In this document: positions 19,409-28,900 of the stretch, piece by piece
How positions within the stretch are numbered: the stretch's first letter is position 1
Layout: the number at the start of each line of letters is the position of its first letter
DNA from: Gammaproteobacteria bacterium
Lineage (GTDB): Bacteria > Pseudomonadota > Gammaproteobacteria > SZUA-229
Assembly: GCA_029882395.1 (NCBI GenBank)
Contig: JAOUKT010000016.1
Coordinates: 1 to 47,098, forward strand
Direction: 5' to 3'
DNA: 47,098 bases
Notes under the pieces: generated by a model
Databases searched by the model: none
Told to the model about the DNA's origin: nothing
The model's input: only the letters and a program-made list of their open reading frames with translations
Translations under genes and position numbers: made by a program

Positions 19409-19933
19409 ATGCAAGATATTCTGGAAAAAGCCAGCCGAATCCAGCTCGTTATTTTTGATGTTGACGGTGTGCTCACCGATGGCAGCTTATTTTTGAGCGA
19501 TGACGGGCAGGAATACAAAGCCTTTAATTCGAAAGATGGCTTCGGCATGCGCTTGTTACAGGATGCCGGCATTGATGTCGGCATTATCACCGGTCGCGAG
19601 TCACTGCTGGTCAAGCTCCGCATGAAAGAGCTCGGCATCTCTCATGTCATGCAGGGGCGCCGTGAAAAAGGCCCCGCACTGGACGAAATGATGAGCCTGA
19701 CCGGCCTGACGCTGGAACAGATCGCCTATGTTGGTGATGATGTTGTCGACCTGCCCATTATGAGCCGGGTCGGGCTGTCTATTGCGGTACAGGATGCCCG
19801 TGCGGTGGTTAAAAAACACGCCCACTGGATTACCGAAAACCCCGGTGGCAGAGGCGCCGGGCGTGATGTCTGTGAATTAATTTTAGAAGCTCACGGCAAG
19901 TGGGATGATATTATTAAGCGCTACCTTGCTTGA
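19409..19933 (+). CDS. kdsC: KDO 8-phosphate phosphatase
   Basis: This 174-residue HAD-superfamily phosphatase removes phosphate from KDO 8-phosphate in the cytoplasm. The catalytic motif DVDGVLTDG starts at residue 17, with the nucleophile at D17 and acid/base at D19. The second and third HAD motifs are IITGRES and YVGDDVVDLP. The type C0/C1 short cap is consistent with the family tetramer. I chose the ATG at 19409 because TGGAG lies five bases before it. A longer in-frame reading from 19340 would overlap kdsD and add residues unlike the family. Confidence 0.96.
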   Translation: MQDILEKASRIQLVIFDVDGVLTDGSLFLSDDGQEYKAFNSKDGFGMRLLQDAGIDVGIITGRESLLVKLRMKELGISHVMQGRREKGPALDEMMSLTGLTLEQIAYVGDDVVDLPIMSRVGLSIAVQDARAVVKKHAHWITENPGGRGAGRDVCELILEAHGKWDDIIKRYLA

Positions 19934-19975
19934 GACCTGACTGCCAACAATGAATTCAGTTAAAATCGATAAATC

Positions 19976-20527
19976 GTGAAAAATTCCAGCCGTTATATTC
20001 TGATTATCATATTGCTACTGATGAGCTGGTGGCTGCAAGATTTGTTTGACCGCAAACCTGAACTGATCACCCGAGAAAAAACACGCTTTGCCAATTACTA
20101 TCTCGAAGATTTCAAGCTCACCGCTCACGACAAGCAAGGCAAAATTAAATACATACTACAGGCTAACCGACTGGATAATTATGACCAGGAGTCTGTCGCC
20201 GAGATACAAGGCGTGCGCACCACACTGTTCAATAAAAACAGCAACTGGATTGTCAGCGCTAATCAGGCCAAAATCTTTCAGGGCAAGAATAAAATTGAGT
20301 TTAATAGTGACGTCATCTTCACCAGACCAGCACAAGCCTCGCAGACGAAATTAACACTGAAGACAGAGCAGATAACCTTCCACACAGATAAAGACCTGCT
20401 CGAAACCTCAAGCCATGTCACTATTACCAGTGAGGGCACTCGTCTTGAAGCTAACGGCCTGCGTTATGACAACCAAAAAGGAACATTCGAACTCACATCC
20501 GATGTCAAAGGTACTTATGTTAAATAA
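19976..20527 (+). CDS. lptC: LPS export protein LptC (GTG start)
   Basis: This 183-residue bitopic inner-membrane protein takes LPS from the LptB2FG transporter and hands it to LptA. One membrane helix occupies about residues 7-23, followed by a periplasmic beta-jellyroll with the pattern FKLTAHDKQGKIKYILQANRL seen in LptC. The GTG at 19976 is the first start before the helix, though its ribosome site is weak. The gene follows kdsC by 42 bases, and its last 11 bases overlap the start of lptA. Confidence 0.92.
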   Translation: MKNSSRYILIIILLLMSWWLQDLFDRKPELITREKTRFANYYLEDFKLTAHDKQGKIKYILQANRLDNYDQESVAEIQGVRTTLFNKNSNWIVSANQAKIFQGKNKIEFNSDVIFTRPAQASQTKLTLKTEQITFHTDKDLLETSSHVTITSEGTRLEANGLRYDNQKGTFELTSDVKGTYVK

Positions 20528-21053
20528 ACAATTTCATAAACGGCTTTTCAATAACGCAACACTCGGCCTCTTCATTATCATTTTCGTGCTGCCACAGACA
20601 TCAGTCGCGCTAAACAGCGACCGCAACAAAGCCATGCAAATTAACGCAGGCAAGCTTGTCATTAATGAAAAACAAGGCACCAGCCTCTATTCAGGCACGG
20701 TAAAAATCATTCAAGGCAGCCGCACCATCACCGGCGAATCCATCACTATTTATACAAAAACCGATGACATCACTAAAATCGTGATTAAAGGCAAACCCGC
20801 CTCATTCAGCCAGCTTAACGATAAAAATGAAGCCATAAAAGCCAGCGGCAATGAAATGATTTTTTATTCTGACAAAGATTTGCTGATTCTGACGCAAAAT
20901 GCCGTCCTGCAACAAAAAGACAATGTATTCAGGAGCGAAAAAATTACATACAATACCGCAAAAGACATCATTACCGCCGGCACTGATACGACGGAAAATG
21001 ACCGGGTAAAAATTACCATTCATCCTAAAGAAGACAGCCAAACACCTGAATGA
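20517..21053 (+). CDS. lptA: LPS transport periplasmic protein LptA
   Basis: This 178-residue exported protein forms the beta-jellyroll bridge that carries LPS across the periplasm to LptD. A hydrophobic signal segment covers about residues 13-31, then the OstA/LptA fold begins with [22 protein letters not shown] chose the ATG at 20517, which has an AAAGG ribosome site at 20507-20511 and overlaps the lptC end by 11 bases. A longer in-frame reading from 20415 would run mostly inside lptC. Its stop overlaps the lptB start in an ATGA arrangement. Confidence 0.93.
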   Translation: MLNKQFHKRLFNNATLGLFIIIFVLPQTSVALNSDRNKAMQINAGKLVINEKQGTSLYSGTVKIIQGSRTITGESITIYTKTDDITKIVIKGKPASFSQLNDKNEAIKASGNEMIFYSDKDLLILTQNAVLQQKDNVFRSEKITYNTAKDIITAGTDTTENDRVKITIHPKEDSQTPE

Positions 21054-21772
21054 GCGTATTAACCACCAAAAGTTTGTATAAAAGTTACAACAAACGAAGA
21101 ATTGTCAACGACGTCAGCATCCATATCAACAGCGGTGAAGTAGTCGGTTTACTGGGCCCTAATGGTGCTGGCAAAACCACCAGCTTTTATATGGTAGTAG
21201 GCTTGGTCAATGCCGATGAAGGTGAAGTGATGCTGGATGAAACAGATATTACCCACTTTCCGATGCATAAACGGGCGCAATGGGGTATCGGTTATTTACC
21301 TCAGGAAGCCTCCATCTTTCGTAAGCTGACGGTCAATGAAAACATCATGGCCATTCTCGAAACCCGGCCGCTGTCTCATAAACAACGCAAAGAAAGACTT
21401 GAAGAATTACTTTCAGAACTGCAAATTGAACATATTCAGGATGGCCTTGGCATCAGCTTATCCGGTGGCGAACGCCGGCGGGTTGAAATTGCCCGGGCAT
21501 TGGCAGCTGAACCGGCCTTTATTCTGCTGGACGAACCGTTCGCCGGCGTTGACCCCATTTCGGTTCTCGATATCCAGAAAATCATCACCCAACTGACCTC
21601 TAAAGGCATCGGCGTTTTAATCACCGACCATAATGTGCGTGAAACACTTGGAATCTGTGATCGAGCCTACATATTAAGTGCAGGACAGGTGATTGCAGAA
21701 GGCACACCTGACCAGGTATTAAATGACAAACAGGTTAAAGATGTTTATCTAGGTCAAAATTTTAGACTATAA
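21050..21772 (+). CDS. lptB: LPS export ABC ATPase LptB
   Basis: This 240-residue cytoplasmic ATPase powers LPS extraction from the inner membrane with LptF and LptG, which are not in this window. Walker A is GPNGAGKTT (about residues 36-44), the signature is [17 protein letters not shown], Walker B is [13 protein letters not shown], and the switch histidine is in LITDHNV. The ATG shares four bases with the lptA stop. rpoN follows after 64 bases, the standard arrangement in proteobacteria. Confidence 0.98.
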   Translation: MSVLTTKSLYKSYNKRRIVNDVSIHINSGEVVGLLGPNGAGKTTSFYMVVGLVNADEGEVMLDETDITHFPMHKRAQWGIGYLPQEASIFRKLTVNENIMAILETRPLSHKQRKERLEELLSELQIEHIQDGLGISLSGGERRRVEIARALAAEPAFILLDEPFAGVDPISVLDIQKIITQLTSKGIGVLITDHNVRETLGICDRAYILSAGQVIAEGTPDQVLNDKQVKDVYLGQNFRL

Positions 21773-21836
21773 GTAATGTTATGATCCTTATTAATAATGC
21801 CATATCAGCCACAAAGAAACTAAAGCCGATCATTAA

Positions 21837-23354
21837 ATGAAGCAGTCTTTACAATTACGCATCGGCCAGTCACTTACCATGACCCCCCAGCTGCAACAGG
21901 CGATCAAATTGTTGCAGCTTTCTACACTTGAACTGCAGTCAGAAATTCAGGAAGCGCTGGAATCTAACCCCATGCTTGAGGTTGAAGAAAGCAGCCCTGA
22001 CAGCAATAGTGACAGCAAAATTAATGGCCAGGAGCACAGCAGCGAAAGCACAGACAATCACAGCAGTGGCACTGAAGCGGCCGATGCGGTAGAACTCAAT
22101 CAACAAAAAGACAACCTGCCCGATGAGCTGCCCGTCGATACCGCCTGGGAAGATATCTACGACATTCCACCACCACCCAGTAGCGGCACTAACACGGCGT
22201 CCAGCGATAACCGCGACTTCTTTGAAAACCAGAGCATTGAGGATGACGGACTCATCAGCCACCTGCTCTGGCAGTTACAATGCACCCCGATGTCAGAAAC
22301 CGATAATGCTATCGGCCTGATGATTATTGATGCCATCAATGAGGACGGCTATCTGACCGAAAGCTGTGATCAGTTACTGCAAGGCTTAAGGCAGGACCCC
22401 GAACAACATGACATCGATTCTGAAGCGGTAGGCGCAGAAGAAATCAATGCGGTATTACATTTAATTCAGCGCTTTGACCCTCCCGGTGTTGCCGCTCGCG
22501 ATCTCAAGGAGTGTTTATCACTGCAGCTGGATCTTATTGATGATCATTCAGCACAGGTAAAATCGGCTCGCGATCTGATTGAAAATCATCTGGAACTGCT
22601 CGGCTTGCACGATTACGTCAAACTAAAACGACTAACCCGGCTCAATGAACAAGACCTGCATGCTGCGGTTTTGTTGATTCAATCCTTAAACCCTAAGCCC
22701 GGTGCCTATCTGTCCGCCAATAAAGCCGAATATATCGTGCCCGATGTATTTGTCAAAAAAATAAAAAACCGCTGGAGTGTCGAGCTAAACAACGAAAACA
22801 CACCCAAGCTGCGTATTAACCCGCTGTATGCCAGTTTTGTCAAAAACCGCGACAGCAGCGACGAAAATACTTACCTTAAAAACAACTTACAGGAAGCCCG
22901 CTGGTTTCTTAAAAGCCTGCTCAGTCGTAATGAAACCTTATTGCGGGTTGCGACGGCCATCGTCGAAAAACAGCGCACTTTTTTTGACTATGGCGAAGAA
23001 GGCATGAAACCGCTGGTATTACGGGAAATAGCCGAACAACTTGAATTACATGAATCGACGATTTCCCGGGTCACCACACAAAAATTCATGCACACACCTA
23101 ACGGTATATTTGAATTTAAGTATTTCTTTTCCAGTCATGTGGGTACGGCCGATGGTGGCGAATGTTCAGCCACAGCAATCCGTGCCATGATTAAAAAAAT
23201 GATTGAAAATGAAAGCCCTATGAAACCATTAAGCGACAATAAACTTGCCGCAATGCTGGTGGATAAGGGCATTAATGTGGCGCGAAGAACCGTAGCAAAA
23301 TACCGTGAAGCCATGGTTATTCCGCCATCTAATGAGAGAAAACGCCTTGCATAA
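21837..23354 (+). CDS. rpoN: RNA polymerase sigma-54 factor
   Basis: At 505 residues this is a full-length sigma54. The glutamine- and leucine-rich region I is at the N-terminus (LTMTPQLQQAIKLLQLSTLEL), a long acidic linker follows at about 45-130, then the core-binding region. The C-terminal helix-turn-helix (LHESTISRVT) and the RpoN box ARRTVAKYRE near residue 486 recognise the -12 and -24 promoter elements. Sigma54 promoters need AAA+ activators for opening. It lies between lptB and the hpf-ptsN pair as in many gammaproteobacteria. Confidence 0.98.
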   Translation: MKQSLQLRIGQSLTMTPQLQQAIKLLQLSTLELQSEIQEALESNPMLEVEESSPDSNSDSKINGQEHSSESTDNHSSGTEAADAVELNQQKDNLPDELPVDTAWEDIYDIPPPPSSGTNTASSDNRDFFENQSIEDDGLISHLLWQLQCTPMSETDNAIGLMIIDAINEDGYLTESCDQLLQGLRQDPEQHDIDSEAVGAEEINAVLHLIQRFDPPGVAARDLKECLSLQLDLIDDHSAQVKSARDLIENHLELLGLHDYVKLKRLTRLNEQDLHAAVLLIQSLNPKPGAYLSANKAEYIVPDVFVKKIKNRWSVELNNENTPKLRINPLYASFVKNRDSSDENTYLKNNLQEARWFLKSLLSRNETLLRVATAIVEKQRTFFDYGEEGMKPLVLREIAEQLELHESTISRVTTQKFMHTPNGIFEFKYFFSSHVGTADGGECSATAIRAMIKKMIENESPMKPLSDNKLAAMLVDKGINVARRTVAKYREAMVIPPSNERKRLA

Positions 23355-23375
23355 GGCAAACACGAGGAGTCACCT

Positions 23376-23702
23376 ATGCAAATAAATCTTACAGGACATC
23401 ATATTGATCTGACAGATTCAATGAAAGCATATGTAAATGAAAAGGTTTTAAAACTTGAAAGGCATTTTGATCAAGTCACTGATACCCACGTTATCCTCAC
23501 TGTTGATAGTGGTGGCCATAAAGCCGAAGCCACTGTACATATGAGTGGCAATAATGTTTTTGCCGACTGCGTCGCTGATGATATGTATGCCGCAATCGAT
23601 GGTCTGGTGGACAAACTCGACAGACAGGTTAAAAAGTATAAAGAAAAGCTTAAAAACCATTTGCACCACAAACAGCCGCAACCACAAGAAATTATAGAAT
23701 AA
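23376..23702 (+). CDS. hpf: Ribosome hibernation promoting factor, short form
   Basis: This 108-residue protein has the beta-alpha-beta-beta-beta-alpha fold of HPF/YfiA (INLTGHHIDLTDSMKAYVNEKVLKLERH start, KAEATVHMSG middle, DMYAAIDGLVDKLDRQVKKYKEKLKNH helix). It binds the 30S decoding centre and promotes inactive 100S dimers in stationary phase. The C-terminal extension of long HPF is absent. It sits between rpoN and ptsN with a good GAGGAG site, as in E. coli. Confidence 0.95.
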   Translation: MQINLTGHHIDLTDSMKAYVNEKVLKLERHFDQVTDTHVILTVDSGGHKAEATVHMSGNNVFADCVADDMYAAIDGLVDKLDRQVKKYKEKLKNHLHHKQPQPQEIIE

Positions 23703-23706
23703 CGCT

Positions 23707-24174
23707 ATGGATTTCACTCGCCTTATCTCAATCGACCGCATCGAATGCAACCCTGACATTCGTAGTAAGAAACGTGTACTGGAACGGCTAAGCACACTTC
23801 TGGCAAGTGCCAGTGATCAGACATCAAATGCCATTTTTGATACCCTGATCGAAAGAGAACGACTTGGCTCAACCGGTTTAGGTCATGGCATTGCATTGCC
23901 TCACGGTCGGCTGGGAAAAGGTGATGACATCATTGCCGCTTTTATAAAACTGCCGGAAGCCATCGCCTTTGACAGCGCTGATGGTCAGCCGGTAGACCTG
24001 CTGTTCGCATTACTGGTACCAGAAGCTAAAACCACAGAACACCTGCAAACACTGGCAGCTATCGCCCGCTTTTTTTCAGACAGCACAAACCAGCAAAGCA
24101 TACGAGATGCTAACAACGCAGAAGAGATCTTTCAAAAACTCAGCCAGCCTTCACCTGATATCCAGGCCGGTTAA
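23707..24174 (+). CDS. ptsN: Nitrogen-regulatory PTS EIIA protein
   Basis: This 155-residue PTS EIIA domain of the fructose/nitrogen type is the output protein of the nitrogen-related phosphorelay. The phosphorylated histidine is in GLGHGIALPHGRL (about residue 68, second histidine of the motif). It accepts phosphate from an HPr-like carrier and regulates targets such as potassium transport and stress pathways in known systems. It follows hpf by four bases. The 151 bases after it lead to hprK. Confidence 0.95.
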   Translation: MDFTRLISIDRIECNPDIRSKKRVLERLSTLLASASDQTSNAIFDTLIERERLGSTGLGHGIALPHGRLGKGDDIIAAFIKLPEAIAFDSADGQPVDLLFALLVPEAKTTEHLQTLAAIARFFSDSTNQQSIRDANNAEEIFQKLSQPSPDIQAG

Positions 24175-24325
24175 TGTCATCAGCCGCTGATCCTCATGAC
24201 AGTCAATTCAGGTTTTTCAAATGGCAGCCGCAGGGCTGATCAAATCCTTAAAATTTTGGGCTTTTTTGCCTACATTTAATTCATCAAGGCTGTTTTATTG
24301 AGGGCATATTCGTTATGCTTCGCAT

Positions 24326-25273
24326 ATGTCCGATTTATACTCACAAAAGCAAATTTTTGATCGCCTCAATCAACTGATTGACATCACCTGGATTGCCGGC
24401 AAGCAAAACGCTGACCGCCGTTTTAGGCGGGCATTATCCTGGAGCGACCGTTCAACACTTATCGGCCACCTTAACCTGATGCACCGAAACCGCATTCAGG
24501 TGCTCAGCAAATATGAATGCCATTATTTACGTCGCCTCAGCGATATTGAACGCCTGGAAGTACTCGACAATATCTTTAACTGGCGAACCGGCGCAGTTGT
24601 CATTTGTGATGACATTGAAGTTTCCAACGAATTTATAAGCCGCGCCAACGAACACGGCATACCGCTATTAGTCAGCTCACTCAACAGCAATGACTTGATT
24701 ACATCGGTGCGTTATTACCTGTCGAATATGCTGGCCGACAAAACCACACTTCACGGTGTGTTTATGGAAGTCATGGGAACCGGTGTTCTGATCACCGGTG
24801 AAAGCGGTATTGGTAAAAGCGAACTGGCACTGGAGCTAATCAGCCGGGGCCATCGCCTGATTGCCGATGATGTGCCTGAATTTACGCGCATTGCACCTGA
24901 ATTATTACTCGGATCCTGCCCTGACATGCTTAGCGACTTTCTCGAAGTCAGGGGTCTGGGCGTACTCAATATTCGGCAAATGTACGGCGACAAATCACTT
25001 AAAAGCAATAAATATTTAAGACTGATTATTCATCTCAAGCGCATGGACATACAGGACCGCCAGCGTATCGACCGGCTATATGGCACGCGCGACCAGCGCA
25101 AAATTCTTGAAGTCAATATCCCCGAGTTCATTTTGCCGGTTGCCACCGGGCGTAACCTCGCGGTCATGGTTGAGGCCGCTGTACAAAATCAAATATTACT
25201 AAAAAGCGGTCACGATGCCAGTGAGGAATTCATCCAGCGGCAACGTGACTTCATGGACAATAATAATGCCTGA
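24326..25273 (+). CDS. hprK: HPr kinase/phosphorylase
   Basis: This 315-residue bifunctional enzyme phosphorylates HPr on the regulatory serine and also removes that phosphate. The C-terminal catalytic half has the P-loop GESGIGKS (residues 158-165), the LIADD strand, and the HprK signature EVRGLGVLNIRQMYG. The N-terminal half resembles a MurF-like domain. HPr carries the matching serine region in this cluster. Its last 8 bases overlap the start of rapZ. HprK is patchily distributed among gammaproteobacteria and missing from enterics. Confidence 0.95.
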   Translation: MSDLYSQKQIFDRLNQLIDITWIAGKQNADRRFRRALSWSDRSTLIGHLNLMHRNRIQVLSKYECHYLRRLSDIERLEVLDNIFNWRTGAVVICDDIEVSNEFISRANEHGIPLLVSSLNSNDLITSVRYYLSNMLADKTTLHGVFMEVMGTGVLITGESGIGKSELALELISRGHRLIADDVPEFTRIAPELLLGSCPDMLSDFLEVRGLGVLNIRQMYGDKSLKSNKYLRLIIHLKRMDIQDRQRIDRLYGTRDQRKILEVNIPEFILPVATGRNLAVMVEAAVQNQILLKSGHDASEEFIQRQRDFMDNNNA

Positions 25274-26144
25274 CAAAAAAAATCTCCGTCTGATTATCGT
25301 CAGTGGCCTCTCGGGTTCCGGTAAATCCGTCGCTCTGAACACACTCGAAGATGAAGGCTTCTACTGTGTCGATAATTTGCCGCTGAGTCTGCTACCGGAT
25401 TTCACAAAACGCATGCTCGATCAGCACATTAATATTTATCAGTCTATAGCTGTCGGCATAGACGCCCGCAGTGGTCATAAAGACCTTAAAAACTTTGAGA
25501 GCATTATTGCAAAAGTCAGGGAATTTCCGATTCAGGTTGACATTGTCTTTCTTAAAGCCGAACTGGATACATTATTCAAACGCTTTAGTGAAACCCGCCG
25601 CAAGCACCCGTTAACCAACCGTGGCATCCCTTTGTTTGAAGCAATTGAAATTGAAAACTCACTGCTGGCACCGATTGCACATGATGCCGACCTGACACTG
25701 GACACAACCCAGTCCAATATCCATCAGTTTCGCTCTGTGATTAAAGCACGCCTGCTGGACAAGAAAAGCCAGTCTGACTTATCCCTGTTATTCCAGTCAT
25801 TTGGTTTCAAACATGGCAGCCCTACCGATTCAGACTTTGTATTTGATGTGCGTTGTTTGCCCAACCCTCACTGGGAGGCCAACCTGCGACCCTTAACGGG
25901 TCAGGACCCCGGTGTTATTCGTTTTTTACAGTCTTATGAAGTGGTAGACCGCATGTTTAAGCAGATTGCCGACTTTATTGAAAACTGGATTCCTGAATTC
26001 GAAGCGCAAAACCGTTATTACCTGACCGTTTCAATCGGCTGTACAGGCGGTCAGCACCGTTCCGTTTATCTGGCCGAAACACTGTGCAGTTATTTTAACG
26101 ATAAACGTGACAATGTTTCCCTGCGCCACCGCGAACTGGAATAA
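25266..26144 (+). CDS. rapZ: RapZ, RNase adapter / UDP-GlcNAc-sensing nucleotide-binding protein
   Basis: This 292-residue protein has the P-loop GLSGSGKS (residues 14-21) and the C-terminal SIGCTGGQHRSVYLAETL segment typical of RapZ/YvcJ. In E. coli RapZ binds GlmZ sRNA and RNase E, which controls amino-sugar synthesis. The YvcJ-type role in other bacteria is less clear. I chose the ATG at 25266, which overlaps the hprK end by 8 bases. A longer in-frame start at 25215 would add 17 residues absent from the family. The gene lies between hprK and a mannose-type EIIA. Confidence 0.93.
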   Translation: MPDKKNLRLIIVSGLSGSGKSVALNTLEDEGFYCVDNLPLSLLPDFTKRMLDQHINIYQSIAVGIDARSGHKDLKNFESIIAKVREFPIQVDIVFLKAELDTLFKRFSETRRKHPLTNRGIPLFEAIEIENSLLAPIAHDADLTLDTTQSNIHQFRSVIKARLLDKKSQSDLSLLFQSFGFKHGSPTDSDFVFDVRCLPNPHWEANLRPLTGQDPGVIRFLQSYEVVDRMFKQIADFIENWIPEFEAQNRYYLTVSIGCTGGQHRSVYLAETLCSYFNDKRDNVSLRHRELE

Positions 26145-26159
26145 ACGAGATACTATTAG

Positions 26160-26546
26160 ATGAATGTTGGTTTATTGCTTGTCAGCCACCCCGGCATTGC
26201 ACCCGCCCTGCTGAACAATGCGTTTCGTATACTCGGCTCAAATCCCATCAAAACCAGCATTCTCGAAGTGGCGATGGATACCGACCTCGATAAACTGGCG
26301 ATTGAGGCTGAAAAAATGATACATAATCTGGATCAGGGCGATGGCGTTTTAATACTTGCCGATTTATACGGCAGCAGTCCCTGTAATCTGGTTTATCGTT
26401 TTAAAGACAAACAACACATCCGCATTGTTTCCGGGCTCAACCTGTCCATGTTGATTAGAGCCATGAATTACTATCAGGATGATCTTGAAACACTAGCAAA
26501 GAAAGCCGCCACCGGTGCTACCGAAGGCATTCGCATTGATCAATAA
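26160..26546 (+). CDS. Mannose-type PTS EIIA protein
   Basis: This 128-residue EIIA domain of the mannose/fructose family has the phosphorylated histidine in LLLVSHPGIA (H10) and the conserved DLYGSSPCNL segment near residue 63. No EIIB, EIIC or EIID partner lies nearby, so sugar uptake is unlikely and a regulatory output is the likelier role, as known for such orphan EIIA domains in proteobacteria. It starts 15 bases after rapZ and is followed by HPr after 9 bases. Confidence 0.9.
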   Translation: MNVGLLLVSHPGIAPALLNNAFRILGSNPIKTSILEVAMDTDLDKLAIEAEKMIHNLDQGDGVLILADLYGSSPCNLVYRFKDKQHIRIVSGLNLSMLIRAMNYYQDDLETLAKKAATGATEGIRIDQ

Positions 26547-26555
26547 GGTTTAAAC

Positions 26556-26828
26556 ATGATGCAGGAAAAAGAAGTCACCATTATCAACAAACTGGGTTTG
26601 CATGCGCGTGCAGCCGCCAAGCTGGTGAATGTAGCAACAAAATACAGCAGCCTGATTGAAATAGAAAAAGACGGCCAGCGTGTTAACGGCAAAAGCATTA
26701 TGGGCGTTATGATGTTAGCTGCCAATCAAGGTTCGAGCATAAAATTACTGGCTGAAGGCGAAGATGCACAGCAAAGTATTGACGACATGGAACAGCTCAT
26801 CAACAACTGCTTTGATGAAGAACAATAA
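26556..26828 (+). CDS. ptsH: Phosphocarrier protein HPr
   Basis: This 90-residue phosphocarrier accepts phosphate from enzyme I on the histidine of LGLHARAAAKL and passes it to EIIA domains. It also carries the HprK target serine region GKSIMGVMML. Counting from the second ATG (26559) places these at the canonical His15 and Ser46, so that ATG could be the true start. The AAGG site at 26545-26548 fits either. Both phosphorylation sites are intact, so it can serve the PTS relay and HprK control. Confidence 0.96.
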   Translation: MMQEKEVTIINKLGLHARAAAKLVNVATKYSSLIEIEKDGQRVNGKSIMGVMMLAANQGSSIKLLAEGEDAQQSIDDMEQLINNCFDEEQ

Positions 26829-26873
26829 GACTTTCAGCCTCATTTCATCAACTAAAAGCCACAATGGTTAATG

Positions 26874-26922
26874 AAGTAAGCCCGATTAGCAATAACCCTT
26901 AAACCGCTAATCATAATTACTT
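26874..26922. repeat. Two-step inverted repeat between ptsH and ptsI
   Basis: GATTAGC (26884-26890) pairs with GCTAATC (26906-26912), and outside them AAGTAA (26874-26879) pairs with TTACTT (26917-26922). There is no T-run after it, so a regulatory hairpin or operator is more likely than a terminator. Confidence 0.45.
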
Positions 26923-27007
26923 AATATTCGGATGTTTTTAAGTTGCTTTAACCCTGCACTTTTGTCAGGCATAATAAAAAATTCGACTCCTTATTAATGG
27001 AATTTAT

Positions 27008-28771
27008 ATGAGTATAATGCTTCACGGTATCGGCGTTTCACGCGGCATAGGCATTGGTAATGCCTATGTGCTGTATCGTGAGCAACCGGAAGTCCAGGAG
27101 TTTTTAATCGATGAAGATCAGGTCGAAGAAGAAATACAGCGTTATATCAGGGCCAAAGACTCGGCCCTAAGAGAGCTCAGCGCTATCAAAGAGCGCATCG
27201 ACACCAAAACCCCTGCCGAAATCATCGCCTTCATCGATACTCACCTGCTAATGATTGACGACCCGGTACTCAATACCGGCGTCATCCAGCACATTAAACA
27301 GCATAGAAATGCCGAGTGGGCATTACAAATACAATGCCAGCGTTTGATCGCTGTGTTTAATAACATGCAGGACGACTACTTAAAGACACGCAAGGATGAC
27401 ATCTATCATGTTGTCAGAAGCATTCAACTTTGTCTGGGTGATGAAAACCCACAGCAACAGCAACTGGGTGACGCCTTAAAAGGCCGGGTTATTGTTGCCG
27501 ATGATTTAACCCCGGCCGACACCTTGCTGATGAAACACCAGAAAATTGCCGGCTTTATCACCGAATACGGCGGCCCGCTTTCACATACCGCCATCCTGGC
27601 TCGCAGCCTGGGCATTCCTGCTCTGGTTGGCGTACACAAAGCACGCCAGCTGATCAATGCTAATGAGCAAATCGTTTTAGACGGCAAACGCGGCATGTTA
27701 ATTATTGCGCCGGATACGCGATCGCTGAAACATTTCAAAGCCTTAAAACGCCAGGAACAGCAGCGAAAAGCCGACCTCAAACGCCTGGCCAATCAGCCGG
27801 CTGTCACCCAGGACCAGCAAACCATTACCTTACACGGCAATATTGACCGGCCGCAGGATGTGAAATCTTTACGTCGCATTGATGAAACCGGGGTTGGCCT
27901 TTATCGCACCGAAATGTTCTTTATCAGCAATGGCAGCGCACCGGATGAAGACCAGCAATTCCATGAATACCGCAAGACGGTTAAGGCACTTAAAGGCAAT
28001 CCGTTAACCATCCGCACGCTCGATCTGGGTGCCGACAAGGAAATGAAGGACACCCAGCAGCACGGCCCTCTGGCTCATAACCCGGCCATGGGTTTACGCG
28101 CTATCCGCCGCTGTCTGAAACAGCCTGAAAGCTTCATCATGCAATTAAAAGCCATCTTGCGCGCATCCGCTTACGGCCCTATCAGAATGATGATTCCGAT
28201 GCTGACCAATCATTCAGAAATTGACCAGATCCTTTTATTAATAAAACAGGCCAAGGCTGAACTGGATCTAAAAAAACAGCCTTATGATAACAATATACCT
28301 GTCGGTGCAATGATCGAAGTGCCGGCAGCGGCACTGGCCGCCGATACGTTTGCAGAAAGGCTCGACTTTCTTTCCATCGGCACCAATGATTTGATCCAGT
28401 ACACTCTGGCGCTGGACAGACTTGATGATGAAGTCAGCTATTTATATGACCCGTTGCACCCCTCTGTACTGCGTTTAATTGACATGACATTACAAGCCGG
28501 GCGCAATGCCGGCATACCGGTTTCCATGTGTGGCGAAATGGCCAGTGACGCCACTTACACCCGCCTTTTATTGGGCCTGGGGCTCAAGTATTTCAGCGTG
28601 CCCGCTACCGCTTTGCTGGAAATAAAATCGATCATTATCAATGCCGATATATCAAATCTTGAAAATGATACCCGCCAGATTCTCAACCTGCACCATCATT
28701 TTGATATTACCCGGGCCGTGAACCTGCTCAATAGCAACAACCACCAGGAACAGCTAAAATTACACGGCTAA
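27008..28771 (+). CDS. ptsI: PTS enzyme I (phosphoenolpyruvate-protein phosphotransferase)
   Basis: This 587-residue cytoplasmic enzyme takes phosphate from PEP and gives it to HPr. The phosphorylated histidine lies in TEYGGPLSHTAILARSLG (about residue 194). The PEP-binding C-terminal barrel shows GLYRTEMFF, MIEVPAAAL and LSIGTNDLIQYTLALDR, with the active-site cysteine in SMCGEMA. There is no N-terminal GAF domain, so it is the ptsI type rather than ptsP. The 179-base gap after ptsH carries an inverted repeat, so it may have its own control. Confidence 0.96.
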   Translation: MSIMLHGIGVSRGIGIGNAYVLYREQPEVQEFLIDEDQVEEEIQRYIRAKDSALRELSAIKERIDTKTPAEIIAFIDTHLLMIDDPVLNTGVIQHIKQHRNAEWALQIQCQRLIAVFNNMQDDYLKTRKDDIYHVVRSIQLCLGDENPQQQQLGDALKGRVIVADDLTPADTLLMKHQKIAGFITEYGGPLSHTAILARSLGIPALVGVHKARQLINANEQIVLDGKRGMLIIAPDTRSLKHFKALKRQEQQRKADLKRLANQPAVTQDQQTITLHGNIDRPQDVKSLRRIDETGVGLYRTEMFFISNGSAPDEDQQFHEYRKTVKALKGNPLTIRTLDLGADKEMKDTQQHGPLAHNPAMGLRAIRRCLKQPESFIMQLKAILRASAYGPIRMMIPMLTNHSEIDQILLLIKQAKAELDLKKQPYDNNIPVGAMIEVPAAALAADTFAERLDFLSIGTNDLIQYTLALDRLDDEVSYLYDPLHPSVLRLIDMTLQAGRNAGIPVSMCGEMASDATYTRLLLGLGLKYFSVPATALLEIKSIIINADISNLENDTRQILNLHHHFDITRAVNLLNSNNHQEQLKLHG

Positions 28772-28900
28772 CAGCTGGCCCGGCATTAGCCATAATCAAA
28801 CTGAAAAAAAATATTCTCAAATTCAGCCCTGCTTGAAGCCAAAATCGGCTACACTATTTACACCAAGTATATTCCGTAACACATTAATAATATTAACATT

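Noticed and set aside
20415..20516. Longer N-terminus for LptA
   Set aside because: It would overlap most of the end of lptC; the ATG at 20517 has a ribosome site and gives a normal signal peptide.
28772..28900. Search for a magnesium riboswitch before mgtE
   Set aside because: The 129-base gap is too short and has no extended paired elements of the M-box type.
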